The notes beneath the pieces are model-generated. The model was given only the letters and a program-made list of their open reading frames with translations, searched no databases and was not told the origin of the DNA. From Bacteroidia bacterium (lineage in GTDB: Bacteria; Bacteroidota; Bacteroidia; B-17B0; Aurantibacillaceae): a DNA stretch of 64,000 nucleotides. The stretch spans positions 1 through 64,000 of the forward strand of contig JACMNO010000081.1 of assembly GCA_014378485.1 (NCBI GenBank), given 5' to 3'. Positions 35,956 to 47,800 of the stretch are shown in pieces. Every line of letters begins with the position of its first letter. The stretch's first letter is position 1. Both the position numbers and the translations under genes were made by a program.

Positions 35956-36468
35956 TTAGTTAAGGTTTACGTCTTTCATTAAGTTGTTAACTAATGCTTT
36001 TTGTTTTTCATCACTTGATAATTCTGAGCGCAAAATTTTCTCAGCAATCTCAATTGATAAAGTTGCAACCTGGTTTTTTAATTCAGCAACCGCTGCATTT
36101 TTTTCATTCATGATTTGCTCACGGGCAGATGCCATAATTCTATCAGCTTCTGATTGAGATTTGGTTTTTGCTTCAGCAATGATTGCGTCTTTCATTTCAC
36201 GCGCTTCTTTCATTAAAATATCACGTGCTGCGCGGGCTTCAGCTAAATTCTTTTCATTATTAGATGTGAGTTCGCGCATATCGTTTAACGCTCTTTCAGC
36301 ACTTGCCAAAGCATCTTCAATTCCTTTTTCGCGGGTTTTAATTGCATTTAAAATTGGTTTCCATGCAAACTTACCTAATAAGACCAATAATAAAATAAAG
36401 GTAATGGTTGTCCAAAATATTAAACCAATTGCCGGCTCAATTAAACTTGCTAAGATAAATAAGTTCAT
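35956..36468 (-). CDS. atpF: ATP synthase Fo subunit b
   Basis: This 170-residue protein has one N-terminal membrane helix (about residues 11-31, PAIGLIFWTTITFILLLVLL), then PILNAIKTREKGIEDAL and a long charged coiled-coil helix to about 160. It forms the peripheral stalk linking subunit a to delta. Normal in length. It is separated from atpE by 145 bases that contain two hairpins. Confidence 0.95.
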   Translation of the reverse strand: MNLFILASLIEPAIGLIFWTTITFILLLVLLGKFAWKPILNAIKTREKGIEDALASAERALNDMRELTSNNEKNLAEARAARDILMKEAREMKDAIIAEAKTKSQSEADRIMASAREQIMNEKNAAVAELKNQVATLSIEIAEKILRSELSSDEKQKALVNNLMKDVNLN

Positions 36469-36496
36469 TTTATATTGTTTTTAAGCCTCTCCCCAA

Positions 36497-36515
36497 CCGT
36501 CTCCGAAGGAGACGG
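36497..36515. repeat. REP-like perfect palindrome between atpE and atpF
   Basis: CCGTCTCC (36497-36504) pairs with GGAGACGG (36508-36515) around GAA. It is GC-rich in an AT-rich gap and is preceded by CTCCCCAA. Such C-rich palindromes are often dispersed through Bacteroidota genomes, but I see no second copy in this window. Confidence 0.5.
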
Positions 36516-36565
36516 AGCGCTATGTTTATTAACTGTTTATTATAACTAATACAAAAAATAAGTTT

Positions 36566-36602
36566 AAACCAAAGCTATTACCAACCGTAATAGCTTTGGT
36601 TT
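36566..36602 (-). promoter_or_regulatory. Long perfect hairpin downstream of atpE
   Basis: AAACCAAAGCTATTA (36566-36580) pairs perfectly with TAATAGCTTTGGTTT (36588-36602) over a seven-base loop. On the coding (minus) strand it begins 12 bases after the atpE stop and precedes the atpF start by about 100 bases, with no long T-run directly behind it. It may attenuate or stabilise the atpE part of the message, in line with the multicopy c-ring. Confidence 0.7.
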
Positions 36603-36613
36603 GTTTTTGAAGA

Positions 36614-36832
<219 letters not shown>

Positions 36833-36858
36833 TTATTGGTTATTAATTATTTAAAGTC

Positions 36859-38064
36859 TTAATGTCCTGCTGCCTCCATGGCTTTATCATCACTATCGTG
36901 TGCTCCATCTCCATTATGATCAGCAACAGCCGAACCAATAAATAATGCAGTCAACATCGTAAAGATATAAGCCTGTAAAATTGCCACTAAACATTCTAAT
37001 ACATCAATGAATAAAGCAAAAGCTACAGAAACCGGGGCAATATAAATGGTTTTGAAAACAAAAATTAAACCCACCAGAGAAATCACAATAATATGGCCGG
37101 CGGTAATATTAGCGAATAATCGAATCATTAAGGCAAATGGTTTAGTGACGATACCAACAATTTCAATAGGAATTAAAATAGGCCAGATAGCTTTAGGTGC
37201 GTGAGGGAAAAAAATATGTGACCAGTAATTTTTGTTACCATTAATATTTGTAATAATTAAAGTGGCAACAGATAATACCAATGTAAATGCTATATTTCCC
37301 GTCAAATTTGCTCCGATTGGAACCAAGCCAAAAACGTTATTTACTAAAATCATAAAAAACACTGTGAGTAAATAAGGTACATATTTATCAGAACTTTGCC
37401 CGATGTTTCCTTTAGCAATATCATCACGCACAAAAACGATCAATGGTTCAAAAAATGACTGCTTTCCTTTTGGCGCAGAAGTAATTCCCTGGGTTTTGTA
37501 TGCCTTAGCAATGGAAGTAAATAACCAGAATAATAACGCTACAGAAATAAACATTTGAGTTACGTTTTTAGTGATTGAAAAATCTAACGGAGTTTCATTT
37601 ACAACTGAAACTTCTTTTTCTTCGGCTGTTAATGTTACATACTGTCCGTATTCATTTGGAGTAGGATTCGCATAATAAATTTTTTCTTCAAAATTTACAA
37701 AACGATCGCCATTCTTTTCCACTACAATTATTCCCTGAGTATCATGATGAAATTCAGATGACATAAAACATGCTATACCATTACTTCCTTTTAAGATAAC
37801 CGGCAATGGTGCAGAAACTGCGTCATGCCCTTCACCCCAAAAATGCCATGAATGTGCATCTAAGATGTGTTCAAAAGCTACTTTCGTGATGTCCACCGGT
37901 CCGCCTTCAGAATGCCCATGTTCATTTGCTGTTGCATGAACCGGTTCAGTTATTTCATCCTGCGGTTCAGATGCCAATAAATTATTGGAAAAGCCAATAA
38001 ACAGTAGAAACATCAATAAACAGATGTCGAAAAACTTCTTGAATGTATTAATTTTATTATTCAT
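36859..38064 (-). CDS. atpB: ATP synthase Fo subunit a with long N-terminal extension
   Basis: This 401-residue protein has a signal-like N-terminus, then about 150 extra residues that include His-rich HATANEHGHSEGG and FEHILDAHSWHFWGEG, before the canonical five-helix subunit a (about 170-380). The essential arginine is in FALMIRLFANITAGH. A His/Asp-rich tail (VADHNGDGAHDSDDKAM) follows. Such an N-terminal extension is usual in Bacteroidota. It provides the proton half-channels. It is the first gene of the operon, with a -7-like element 38 bases upstream. Confidence 0.95.
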   Translation of the reverse strand: MNNKINTFKKFFDICLLMFLLFIGFSNNLLASEPQDEITEPVHATANEHGHSEGGPVDITKVAFEHILDAHSWHFWGEGHDAVSAPLPVILKGSNGIACFMSSEFHHDTQGIIVVEKNGDRFVNFEEKIYYANPTPNEYGQYVTLTAEEKEVSVVNETPLDFSITKNVTQMFISVALLFWLFTSIAKAYKTQGITSAPKGKQSFFEPLIVFVRDDIAKGNIGQSSDKYVPYLLTVFFMILVNNVFGLVPIGANLTGNIAFTLVLSVATLIITNINGNKNYWSHIFFPHAPKAIWPILIPIEIVGIVTKPFALMIRLFANITAGHIIVISLVGLIFVFKTIYIAPVSVAFALFIDVLECLVAILQAYIFTMLTALFIGSAVADHNGDGAHDSDDKAMEAAGH

Positions 38065-38102
38065 TACGAAAAAAGATGGTTTTACGCTTTAAAATTCGGG
38101 TG

Positions 38103-38110
38103 CAAATGTA
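38103..38110 (-). promoter_or_regulatory. Putative -7 promoter element of the ATP synthase operon
   Basis: The minus strand reads TACATTTG, an exact match to TAnnTTTG, 38 bases before the atpB ATG, leaving a leader of about 30 bases. Confidence 0.45.
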
Positions 38111-38181
38111 GGGATTAATTGATAAAAGCGAAACTTTTTTTGAATTTTAGACGAATGCGGGTTAAAACAAAAGCAATGTCA

Positions 38182-39057
38182 CTAAAACACCACATAATCC
38201 TGTGGATCAATCGCAAAACCATTGTGCCATAATTCGAAATGAAGATGGGACCCTTTGCTGTTTTCGCCAGTGTTTCCCACAACTCCAATTGGCTCCCCGG
38301 CTTTCACAAAATCTCCCGCTTTTTTAGAGAGATTAGAATTATGTTTATAAATACTTGTGAGATTATTACTATGCTGCAATTGTATAACATAACCATCATC
38401 TGAGGTAAATCCGGCAAATGTCACTGTTCCATCTAATGTAGCTTTTATAAGCTCATTCTCTTTCGAAACTATATCAACTCCAAAATGCTCTTCTTTAAGG
38501 TTATAAGATGTAGTGATGATTCCTTTTAAAGGGGTGAAAAAAAAGAAATTGCTCAATGTGTTTATCTTATTGGCAGAAACCTTATCACTCGTTGATGCTA
38601 ACTGATTGGTTTCTATGTCAGTGCGCAGTTTCAGATCGCCTTCGCTTGGTCGTATATCAGTTTTAGCGTATTTCCCTGTAGAATCTTTAGCGGGCTTTGG
38701 TGGCTTGCCCTCTGCTCTGCCAGAAAACACATTTAACAGATTATTGATGTACCAGTCTCTTGAGGATAATGTGTTTTCGAGAGAATCGGTCTTAGCATTC
38801 AGTTTGATAATTTCTTTCCGGTCGTTTACGTTGCCATAGCCGGGAATGTATTCCCTGAAAGGCGTAAAAGCAACAAGGCTGATTACTAAAGCTGTCATTA
38901 CAATAGTTACAGATCCTAATAAAATAATCAAACCTAAAGGGGAAAGACGTAATGAGAATTTTTCTGCAAATGAGTCGTCATTTAGGATCACCAACCGGTA
39001 TTTATTCCGTAATTGATTGGTAAATATTTTCCACCGACTATTTTTGGTTTCAGGCAT
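38182..39057 (-). CDS. M23 family peptidase (LytM domain), membrane-anchored
   Basis: This 291-residue protein has a single helix at about residues 36-60 (LGLIILLGSVTIVMTALVISL), a variable linker, and a C-terminal M23 domain. All its metal ligands are visible: HFGVDI (first His and Asp), the HSNNLTSIYKH segment and GSHLHFELWH. It should cut peptidoglycan cross-links in the periplasm. It is divergent from the PorW/SprE gene, from which it is separated by 68 bases, and lies upstream of the ATP synthase operon. Confidence 0.9.
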   Translation of the reverse strand: MPETKNSRWKIFTNQLRNKYRLVILNDDSFAEKFSLRLSPLGLIILLGSVTIVMTALVISLVAFTPFREYIPGYGNVNDRKEIIKLNAKTDSLENTLSSRDWYINNLLNVFSGRAEGKPPKPAKDSTGKYAKTDIRPSEGDLKLRTDIETNQLASTSDKVSANKINTLSNFFFFTPLKGIITTSYNLKEEHFGVDIVSKENELIKATLDGTVTFAGFTSDDGYVIQLQHSNNLTSIYKHNSNLSKKAGDFVKAGEPIGVVGNTGENSKGSHLHFELWHNGFAIDPQDYVVF

Positions 39058-39106
39058 AGGTTCGACACAAAAATATACTAAATTTACGATTTTGACGTTA
39101 TTAGCT

Positions 39107-39114
39107 TATTTTTG
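39107..39114 (+). promoter_or_regulatory. Putative -7 promoter element for the PorW/SprE gene
   Basis: TATTTTTG matches TAnnTTTG and lies 11 bases before the TTG start, implying an almost leaderless message. A TTTG at 39091 is nearer than the usual -33 spacing. Confidence 0.4.
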
Positions 39115-39125
39115 CACCTTATTTT

Positions 39126-41828
39126 TTGAAATCTAAATACACATATTTTGTTTTCTGTTTTGTTTTATCAATCCTGTTACCCGGATGTAAAACCAACAAA
39201 AATACCTTTATACACAGGGGTTATCATAATTTAACGGCACGGTATAACGGGTATTACTACGCAACCGAAAGCATTAAAGAAGGCGAATACAAAATAATAA
39301 CCAGCTACAAGTATGATTATGACCGCTTGCTTCCTATATTTTTAGTGCCCAATAACGAAACTGTTAAAGCTACTTTTCCTGAGTTTGACAAGGCCATTAA
39401 AAAATCCTCTAATACCATACAACGGCATACCATTAAAGATAAAAAGAAAAACGTTGAGATTACGAGTGCCGGACGTTGGATCGATAATAACTGGAACGTG
39501 ATAGGAATATCTCATTTTTATAAGCGAGAATTCTTCTCAGGCATCGAAGCTTTTGAATATGTAATCAGGAGTTACAAATCAAGAGACAAGTATAAAGCCT
39601 TAATATGGCTGGCGCGTTCTTATAATGAGATCGGAGCTCCTTCCCAGGCTGAGCCAATTATCAGTTTATTAAAAGAAGATAAAAAAATCTCGAAATACGC
39701 TAAAAAGGAATTGCCAGCAGTTCAGGCTGATTATTACCTAAAAAGAGGAATGTATAAAGAGGCTGAAACAGCTTTACTTAGTGCAATTAAAGGAGGAGAA
39801 TCTAAAGGCACTAAATCCAGATATAAATTAGTTTCCGCTTTAAAAAGTAAGCCGTCAAAAAAAACAAGGGCACGTTACTCTTTTATATTAGCGCAAATGT
39901 ATGAAGAGAAAAAAGAAAATAAAAAAGCCATACAATATTATAAAAAAGTAATAGATCTGAAGCCTGAATATGATCTTGTGTTTCACGCTAAAATGAAACA
40001 GGCACGCTTGATGGATATAAAAACAGGCAATATTGCTAGGTTAAAGCGTGAATTATTAAAAATGACAAGGGATGTCAAGAATGCAGAATACCTTGATGTA
40101 ATTTATTATACACTTGGTGAGATCTACGAAAAAGAAAATAATGAAACACAGGCTTTCGCTAGTTATAGATTATCAGTCAAAAACAGTACTCAAAATCCAA
40201 AACAAAAAGCGTTGTCTTATCTAAAGCTGGGTGAGCTTAGTTTCGAACAAGCCAATTATACCGCAGCCGGTGGTTATTATGACAGCACCATGATTACACT
40301 GCCAAAAGACTACAAGGATTATAAACTAATCAGTAAAAGGAAAGAAACACTTGAAACATTAATAGGCTATATAAGGACCATTCAACGGGAGGACAGTTTA
40401 CAACGGATCGCTAAAATGACGGAAAGCGAAAGAACCCGTTTCATTGAAAAAATGATCAAAAAACTGGAAAAGGAAGAGGATCGCAAAAAAGAAGAAGCCG
40501 AGGCCCTTCAATTACAAAATGCAAATCCATCTAATGTTCCGGCTAGTATTCCAAATAATGGGTTACCCAACATGGGTAACGGAACAAAAGGTGATTGGTA
40601 TTTTTACAACCAAACAACATTAAGTTTTGGAGTGAACGACTTTATAAAAAAATGGGGTAACAGAAAGTTAGAAGATAACTGGAGAAGAAGCCAGAAAGCA
40701 CTAACGTTTGAGAACCAGAATCCTGCCAATCAGGATTCCGAAGACACACTGAAAAAGATAACTAAGGGAAATAAAACAATAATTCCATCAGATAAAAAAA
40801 CAGTAGAGTATTACCTGGCAGACCTTCCCTTGTCCGATTCGTTAATGAGGAAATCCGATAAAACAATCACGGATGCTTATTATAATTTAGCAAGCACCTA
40901 TAAAGATGAGTTAAATAACAATAAAAAAGCAATTGCAACTTTCGAAGAATTAAATAACCGCTATACTGATCATAAATACAAACTATCTGTATATTTTCAA
41001 CTATATCGTATTTTCACCGATATAAAAAATAAATCACAATCCGACTTTTATAAAAATAAGATACTGAACGAATATCCTAACAGCGAGTACGCTCAAATCA
41101 TTAAAAATCCAAAATATATTTCTGATAAAAACGCGCAAAAAGATGAAGTTGAATTGTACTATACCGATACCTATAAGCAATACTCTGCTAACAATTACAG
41201 CTCTGCCTATAATATGTGCAGTGAGTCGGAAATTAAATTTGGTAAAAATGATTTTGCGCCAAAATTTGCTTTTATAAAAGCCATGTGTATAGGTAAATTA
41301 AAAGGTGCCGACTCATTGGAATCTGCTTTAAAAAGGGTTCAGATTTTTTATCCTAAGGATCCAGTTACTTCTCAGGCACAGGATATCCTGGAAGTTTTGT
41401 ACAATATGAAACATCCAAGTGAAGCCAACGCAGGGAGCATCAATCAGACAGATACTTTTAGTTTAGATTTAAGTGCTCAGCACTTTGTAATCGCTGTTTG
41501 TCCGGATGATGCAGCGATAGCTAATGTTTTCAAATCTTCTTTAGCTGATTATAATAATAATTTCTACAGTAATGATAACCTTAACATCACCAGCAGTTTA
41601 TTTGGGAATGCTGATCATATTACAATCGTTAAACCATTTAAAAATGCAGAAGAAGCGCTTGAATACATTGAAAATTTAAGCAAAGACACAACTGTTTTTG
41701 CGGGTCGGGTTAAATTTGAAATGTTTACCATAATGGCCATCTCAGCTGATAATCTACCAAGGCTTTATAGGAAAAAGCAAGTGAGCTACTATAAGCCCTT
41801 TTTCGATGATCACTATAAGAAAAAATAG
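39126..41828 (+). CDS. T9SS lipoprotein PorW/SprE-like (TPR protein)
   Basis: This 900-residue protein starts at a TTG codon (39126), MKSKYTYFVFCFVLSILLPGC, with Cys21 as the likely lipidated residue. The mature N-terminus has RGYHNLTARYNGYYYATESIKEG, a hallmark of PorW/SprE, a lipoprotein needed for T9SS function and gliding. Helical TPR-like repeats follow (EEKKENKKAIQYYKKVIDLKPEY, ATFEELNNRYTDH), together with the conserved linker WYFYNQTTLSFGVNDFIKKWG. A C-terminal part has FKNAEEALEYIENL. It acts at the outer membrane facing the periplasm. In other Bacteroidota a bactofilin gene often lies nearby, as here. Confidence 0.82.
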   Translation: MKSKYTYFVFCFVLSILLPGCKTNKNTFIHRGYHNLTARYNGYYYATESIKEGEYKIITSYKYDYDRLLPIFLVPNNETVKATFPEFDKAIKKSSNTIQRHTIKDKKKNVEITSAGRWIDNNWNVIGISHFYKREFFSGIEAFEYVIRSYKSRDKYKALIWLARSYNEIGAPSQAEPIISLLKEDKKISKYAKKELPAVQADYYLKRGMYKEAETALLSAIKGGESKGTKSRYKLVSALKSKPSKKTRARYSFILAQMYEEKKENKKAIQYYKKVIDLKPEYDLVFHAKMKQARLMDIKTGNIARLKRELLKMTRDVKNAEYLDVIYYTLGEIYEKENNETQAFASYRLSVKNSTQNPKQKALSYLKLGELSFEQANYTAAGGYYDSTMITLPKDYKDYKLISKRKETLETLIGYIRTIQREDSLQRIAKMTESERTRFIEKMIKKLEKEEDRKKEEAEALQLQNANPSNVPASIPNNGLPNMGNGTKGDWYFYNQTTLSFGVNDFIKKWGNRKLEDNWRRSQKALTFENQNPANQDSEDTLKKITKGNKTIIPSDKKTVEYYLADLPLSDSLMRKSDKTITDAYYNLASTYKDELNNNKKAIATFEELNNRYTDHKYKLSVYFQLYRIFTDIKNKSQSDFYKNKILNEYPNSEYAQIIKNPKYISDKNAQKDEVELYYTDTYKQYSANNYSSAYNMCSESEIKFGKNDFAPKFAFIKAMCIGKLKGADSLESALKRVQIFYPKDPVTSQAQDILEVLYNMKHPSEANAGSINQTDTFSLDLSAQHFVIAVCPDDAAIANVFKSSLADYNNNFYSNDNLNITSSLFGNADHITIVKPFKNAEEALEYIENLSKDTTVFAGRVKFEMFTIMAISADNLPRLYRKKQVSYYKPFFDDHYKKK

Positions 41829-41848
41829 CAGATCAATCTACAAATCCT

Positions 41849-44800
41849 TTATTTTAATAAGGTTACGTGACCAACGTATTTATATAAGTTGCCTCTAAAA
41901 TCTGTCACTTCTATTTTATAAGTATAAACATCTTGCTGGGCAATATTTTTTCTTCCTTTTGCGGTACCATCCCATCCTTTATAAATGTCATTTGTGTGAT
42001 AAATTTGCTCGCCCCAACGATCAAAAATTTTCATTTCAAATCGATCAATATTGGTGCCGAATCCTGTGAAGTAATCATTGACACCGCTAGTGCTCCCGGG
42101 AGTGAATGCATTAGGTACATAAAATGTAAAATCCCTTTCAATAGTTAAACATTCTTTAGCAAAACTTGCGCAACCAAACTGGTTAAAAACCTTTAAATAA
42201 ACACAGTACTCTCCTGCATTCTCATAAGCATGAACAGGATTATTAGCTGTACTTTGCGACGCATCATTATCTCCGAAAAACCACATCCAGGACGTGGCAT
42301 TAACAGATGTGTTTGTGAATTGAATTTCTGGAGAAGAAGTTGTTGCTGTAATTGGCGTAAAACTAAAACTAGCCACAGGCACTGGATGAATTGTTATCAC
42401 AGAATTTTGGTTACTGATTCCTGAGCATCCGTTAGCTGAGCTTCCCTGTAAAGAAACTGTAAAAATTCCTGTGGATGTGAAACAATGTACCGGATTTTGG
42501 TTAAAACTCACGGAACCATTATCTCCGAAATTCCATTGCCATGATGTTAAAATTCCTGGTGGTGTACTGGTATCATTAAAGCGCGGGCAAAAAGTTGCAC
42601 AGCCACTGGTGTCTTGAATACTAAAGCTAACCACTGGCATAGGGAAAATACTCAATGTTTTTGTTGCTGTATCCTTACAGCCGTAACTATTCGTTATAAC
42701 TAAGGTTGGATTATACACACCTGTTAATGCGTAAATATGTCCGGGACTTTGTACTAAATTAATTGGCGAACCATCTCCGAATGCCCATAGCCATGATTGA
42801 ATTGTACCTCCCACTCCAGGGGAAGACGCGTCTGTAAATTGTGTCAGTACATTTAAACACGCATTTGATTCGGTGAAATTAGCATTTGGTAAATCGTAAA
42901 CAGCAACGGTTTTAGTAGTTGTAGCAGAACATCCGTTAGAGGTTGTTACGGTATAATTCACATTAAACACACCAAAGGTAGCAAATGTGTAAATGGGGTT
43001 ATAAGATATATTCATCGGTGTGAAATCTCCAAAGTCCCAAGTCCAGGAAGTTATAGTGCCTGACGAAACATATGATAAGTCAGTGAACTGGGTTGGTTTG
43101 TGTAAACAAACATTTTGCGCATTAAAGCCGACAACAGGGTTTGAATATACATTCACCAATAATGTGTCATAATTCTTACAATCTTTGTTTGAAATATTTG
43201 TAAGAATAACGGAATATGATCCGCTTGCCAGGTAAAGATGTGTTGGATTTAGAGCTGAACTATCCAGAGGGGATAGATCGCCGAAATCCCAAAACCATTT
43301 TACAACATTACCCGAAGATAAGTTCGTAAATTGGGTGGTTGTGTTTTCACACACATTAGAAGTGGTAAAAGAAGTTGCTGGCAATGGATAAACTGATAAA
43401 GTATGGGTTACCAAAACATTACAGCTATTATTGGTAGTAGCTGTTAAAGAAGTAGTGTACAAACCTGGCGCGGAATAATAATGAACAGGGTTTAAGACAT
43501 TGGAAGTATTGTTAACACCAGAAGCCACGTCACCGAAATTCCAGTTATAATTTATAATAGAACCGGGTGAAACGCTAGATGTGTTGGTGAAGCTTATGCT
43601 AGCATTGACACAAGTGGAATTAAGTAAAAATCCAGTGTTTGGATTTGGATGGAAAGGAACATTCAAGGTAAATGTTTTACTACAACCTAATTGTGTAGTT
43701 ACTGTTAATGTTGGAGAGTAAATTCCGTTAAGGGTAAATACATGTGACGGATTTTGTATGAGAGAAAAATTATTCCCACCCGAAAGAGGATCATCAAAAT
43801 CCCAACTCCACGATATTATGCTGTCATTTCCATTAACGGATAGGTCTGTAAACGTTGAAGGTGTGTTCGGACAAACAGTATTGATACTAAAGCCCGGGCT
43901 TGCTGTCGAGATCTGTTGGGGCACCATAATTGGAAATAATTTTAGGCAGCCCAGATTATCTAATACAGAAACGGTGTAAGTTCCTGCAAACACATTTGAA
44001 ATAGTAGAATTATTCCCACCTGTTGGGCTCCAAGTATATGAATATACACCGCCACCGCCTGTTGGAATAACAGTTGCACTCGCATTACTTTGCCCGCACG
44101 TTGAAGTAATGGTTGAAGAAGAAATTGTAACAGGAATTGGTTCGGTAATAGTAACTGTAGTTGAATTAATACATCCCGTGCTATCGGCAACAATCACAGA
44201 GTATGTTCCGGCAGGTAAATTGCTTAAAGTAGGGGTGCTTATGCCATTAGGATCCCAATAATAATAATAAGGCGGCGTTCCTCCTGTTCCAGTGGCTGAA
44301 GTTACTCCATTAGCCGCAGCATTACAGGTAATATTTGTTCCGGTTGCAATAGCTGTTACCGAAGTACTGGGTTGGCTTATAATTACGTTGGCAGCTTTTT
44401 TACAGCCAATATTATCCGTTACCAATACCGAATAATTACCGCTTGATAACGCGCCAATTATTGCTGTTGTGGCATTATTTACCGACCACAGATAACTGTA
44501 ATTAGGTATTCCACCGCTAACGTAAATAGAAGCTGTTCCGTTATTTCCACCATAACAACCCACACTCGTTGTACCGGTAACAATTGTGATAGGCGTTTCG
44601 GTGATCACAGCTACCGTAGCTGAATTTGAACAACTGCTTCCTGTAACATCTGAGATTGTAATTGTATAGGTTCCGGCTGTAACGACTGCCGTAGATGTTG
44701 TAATGCCATTGTTCCATAAATAAGAATAAGGCGCTTGACCTCCACTGACAGAAGCAGATATAACCGTGGTAGCAGTCGGGCAAATAAACGGAGGTGTTGC

Positions 44801-47800
44801 GATGCTGGCAATAATAGGTTGGTTTTCAATAACATTTACGCAGGCAGAAACAATACAACCGCCACCGTCCGTAACATCCACACAATGGGCCCCTGCCGGA
44901 ACAATAATTGAGGCCGAAGTAGCTCCGTTATCCCACAAATAGGTATAGCTTCCAAAGCCGCCAGTAGCAGTAACCGAAACGTTAGCAGTGGCACCGTTAC
45001 AAACATTAGCAGGTTGCGGGATATTTGCCGCCAAAAAATTATTTGCCGCCTGCACGCTTACAGAAACGCTTGCTGTACAACCAAGATTATCAGTAACTAT
45101 AACAGTATAACTGCCCGTATAAACATTGATGCTGGCGGCAGCGCTTCCATTGCTCCAAAGATAACCATACGAACCTGTACCACCTGATGCAGCCGCTGAA
45201 ATAGAAATAGCTGTGCTGCAGGAAACAAGGGCTGATGGGTTTGCTGTTACTGTTAATGCAGTGGGTTGAATAATAGTAACTGCTGAGGTAGTCACTACAC
45301 AGTTCTTAGAATCAACAACAGTTGCCACGTAACTGCCTGCCGGTAGATTACTGACTAATTGTGTGGTTTGTGTTGGAGCCGTGTTCCATGAGTAATTATA
45401 AGGCGCTGTTCCTCCTGAAGCATTTACAATTGCTGTACCATTGCTTCCGCCATTACAGCTCACATTATTTATAAGAGAAACCGTTGCTGTTAAAAGAGCT
45501 GGCTGGGTAATAGTAACCTGGAGTTGCGTTGAGCAAAATTTTGAATCAGTAACCACCACTGTATGAATACCTGCCGATAAATTATTTGCGATCGCTAAAG
45601 TTGCGCCGCTTGGCGTCCATTGATAAGAATAATTGGGTGTTCCACCTATTCCTGTTACAGTAGCTGAACCGGTAGCTCCGCCAAAACACTTAATATTTGT
45701 AACTCCTGATAAACCAGAGCCTAAAACTGCCGGTTGAGTAATTGCTGTTTGAGTAGTTTGAAAGCATCCTTTAGAGTCAGTAACTGTAATGATATATTGT
45801 CCTGCAAATAAATTAGAAGGGTTTTGAGAAGTACTTCCTCCCGGCATCCACATATATGTATAACCAGAGTTGCCACCTGATGCAATGGCAGATGCGTTTC
45901 CATTATTCCCTCCATTACAACTCACATTATTGTTTATCACAACAGAAGCAGTTACTGGTAACGGTTGTGTAACTGCCACAGAGTTCGTCAGAGAACATCC
46001 GATGCCATCAGTAACTGTTACATTAAAAATGCCGGATAATAATCCTGTAGCACTCGAAGAGGACCCGCCGTATGGAGACCATGCATAATAATAAGGTAAT
46101 GTTCCCCCGGCAACAGACACAGATGCTTTCCCGTCGCTACTTCCAAAACAGCTTGTAGCAGTTGAATTTATAACCGAATTAAGCGGCGGTGCCTGTGTAA
46201 TGGCAACGGTTTTAGTGGCCGAGCAACCAATAGCATCAGTAATTATTAATACATAATTTCCCGCTAAGGCAGTCATAGACGGTCCGGTAGATCCATTACT
46301 CCATGAATAACTGTAAGGCTGTTGCCCTCCGGAAACAAAGGAATTGACAGTTGTTGCCGCTCCGTTACAAATTGTTTGAGGAGTTGGAATTGTAATATTT
46401 AACGGCGTATTTTGAATTACTGAAACGCAGGATGATGAAATGCAACCTCCTCCGTCAGTTACGGTCACACAATAATTACCGGCATTTACTACAATACTGT
46501 TTGCTGTTGAACCATTGCTCCAGGAATAAGAATACCCTCCAAAACCTCCTGTTGCAGAAATATTTAACGTGGTAGATGCTCCATTACACAATGTTGATGG
46601 TTGATTAACCGATGATACCAAGGCACTGTTGGAAGCCAAAACTGTAACTGAATTTGTTCCTGTACAACCTAAGGCATCTGTAACAGTGACAACATATGTT
46701 CCGGAATACACATTGGTAGAACTCGAAGCGGCCCCGTTACTCCATAAATAGGATAAATTACCGCTTCCCCCGCTGGCACTGGCGCTGATAGTAGCAAAGG
46801 TGCCGCATGAAATAGAGTTATTAGGAGAGGTAGTCACAACAACTTGAGGGTTAGAAGCAATAGTAACAACGGCGGATGTTGAACAACCAACCCCTGAATT
46901 ACTATTGACCATTAAACTGTAAGTTCCTGCAGCCAGGTTATAAATAGAAGGATTAGTTTGGCCTGAACTCCAGTTATATGTGTAGGGAGCAAAACCACCG
47001 TTTACAACCGACGTGATATTAGCCGTTTGGCCAAAACAAACCACGGAAGGAGCCGTAAGATTAACAACTATTGGCGGTTCTATTTTTATAATAACTTGAT
47101 CTGAAACACTGGTGCAGGCTCCATTGCCTGTTGAACTAAAACTTAATACAATGGTTCCTGAAAGTAACTCTGCAGAACTTGGTGTATAAACAGCATTAAC
47201 CGTTGTGTTATTTGGCGAATAGGTTCCGTTTCCTCCAGACCATATTCCTCCGGTAGCGCCTGAAACCACACCATTTAAATTAACGGAGGTGCCACATAAA
47301 GTTTGATCCGAACCTGCAGTAATACTTGGACTTGGGCTAACACTAACCGGCACATTTGTGATTTTTGCAGGACAAGCCGGGTAATTTTTATCATAAACAA
47401 TTAAAGAATAATTTCCTCCACTGGTTGCAGTATATGTTAAAGCTGTCCCAACAACAGTTCCCGATCCGTTAGGTCCGTTTGTCCAGGCATAAGTATAGGG
47501 CGCAACTCCACCATTTACATTTCCGGTTAGCACAATGCCTGCCGGGTTGTTAGCACAAAAAACTGCAGGATTTGGTGTAATGGTATTAATAATAGGTGGA
47601 GAAAAATGAATTCTTACTGTATCACAAAAAAGTCCGGAAGATACGCAGGCGCCGGCAGCCGGCTGGCCGCATACCATATAATCAACATATGCTGGAGCAG
47701 TAGGCTGGCCAGTCACAACTGTTGAGTCGCATCCAGCGGTACAACTTAAATAAGAATTATAAGCGCCTTGGGCACCTGGAAAAACAGAAGTCCATGAGAT

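Noticed and set aside
43915..47070. Repeats in the giant gene considered as a mobile element or array.
   Set aside because: They are coding SprB-type repeats in a single open frame, with no terminal inverted repeats or transposase.
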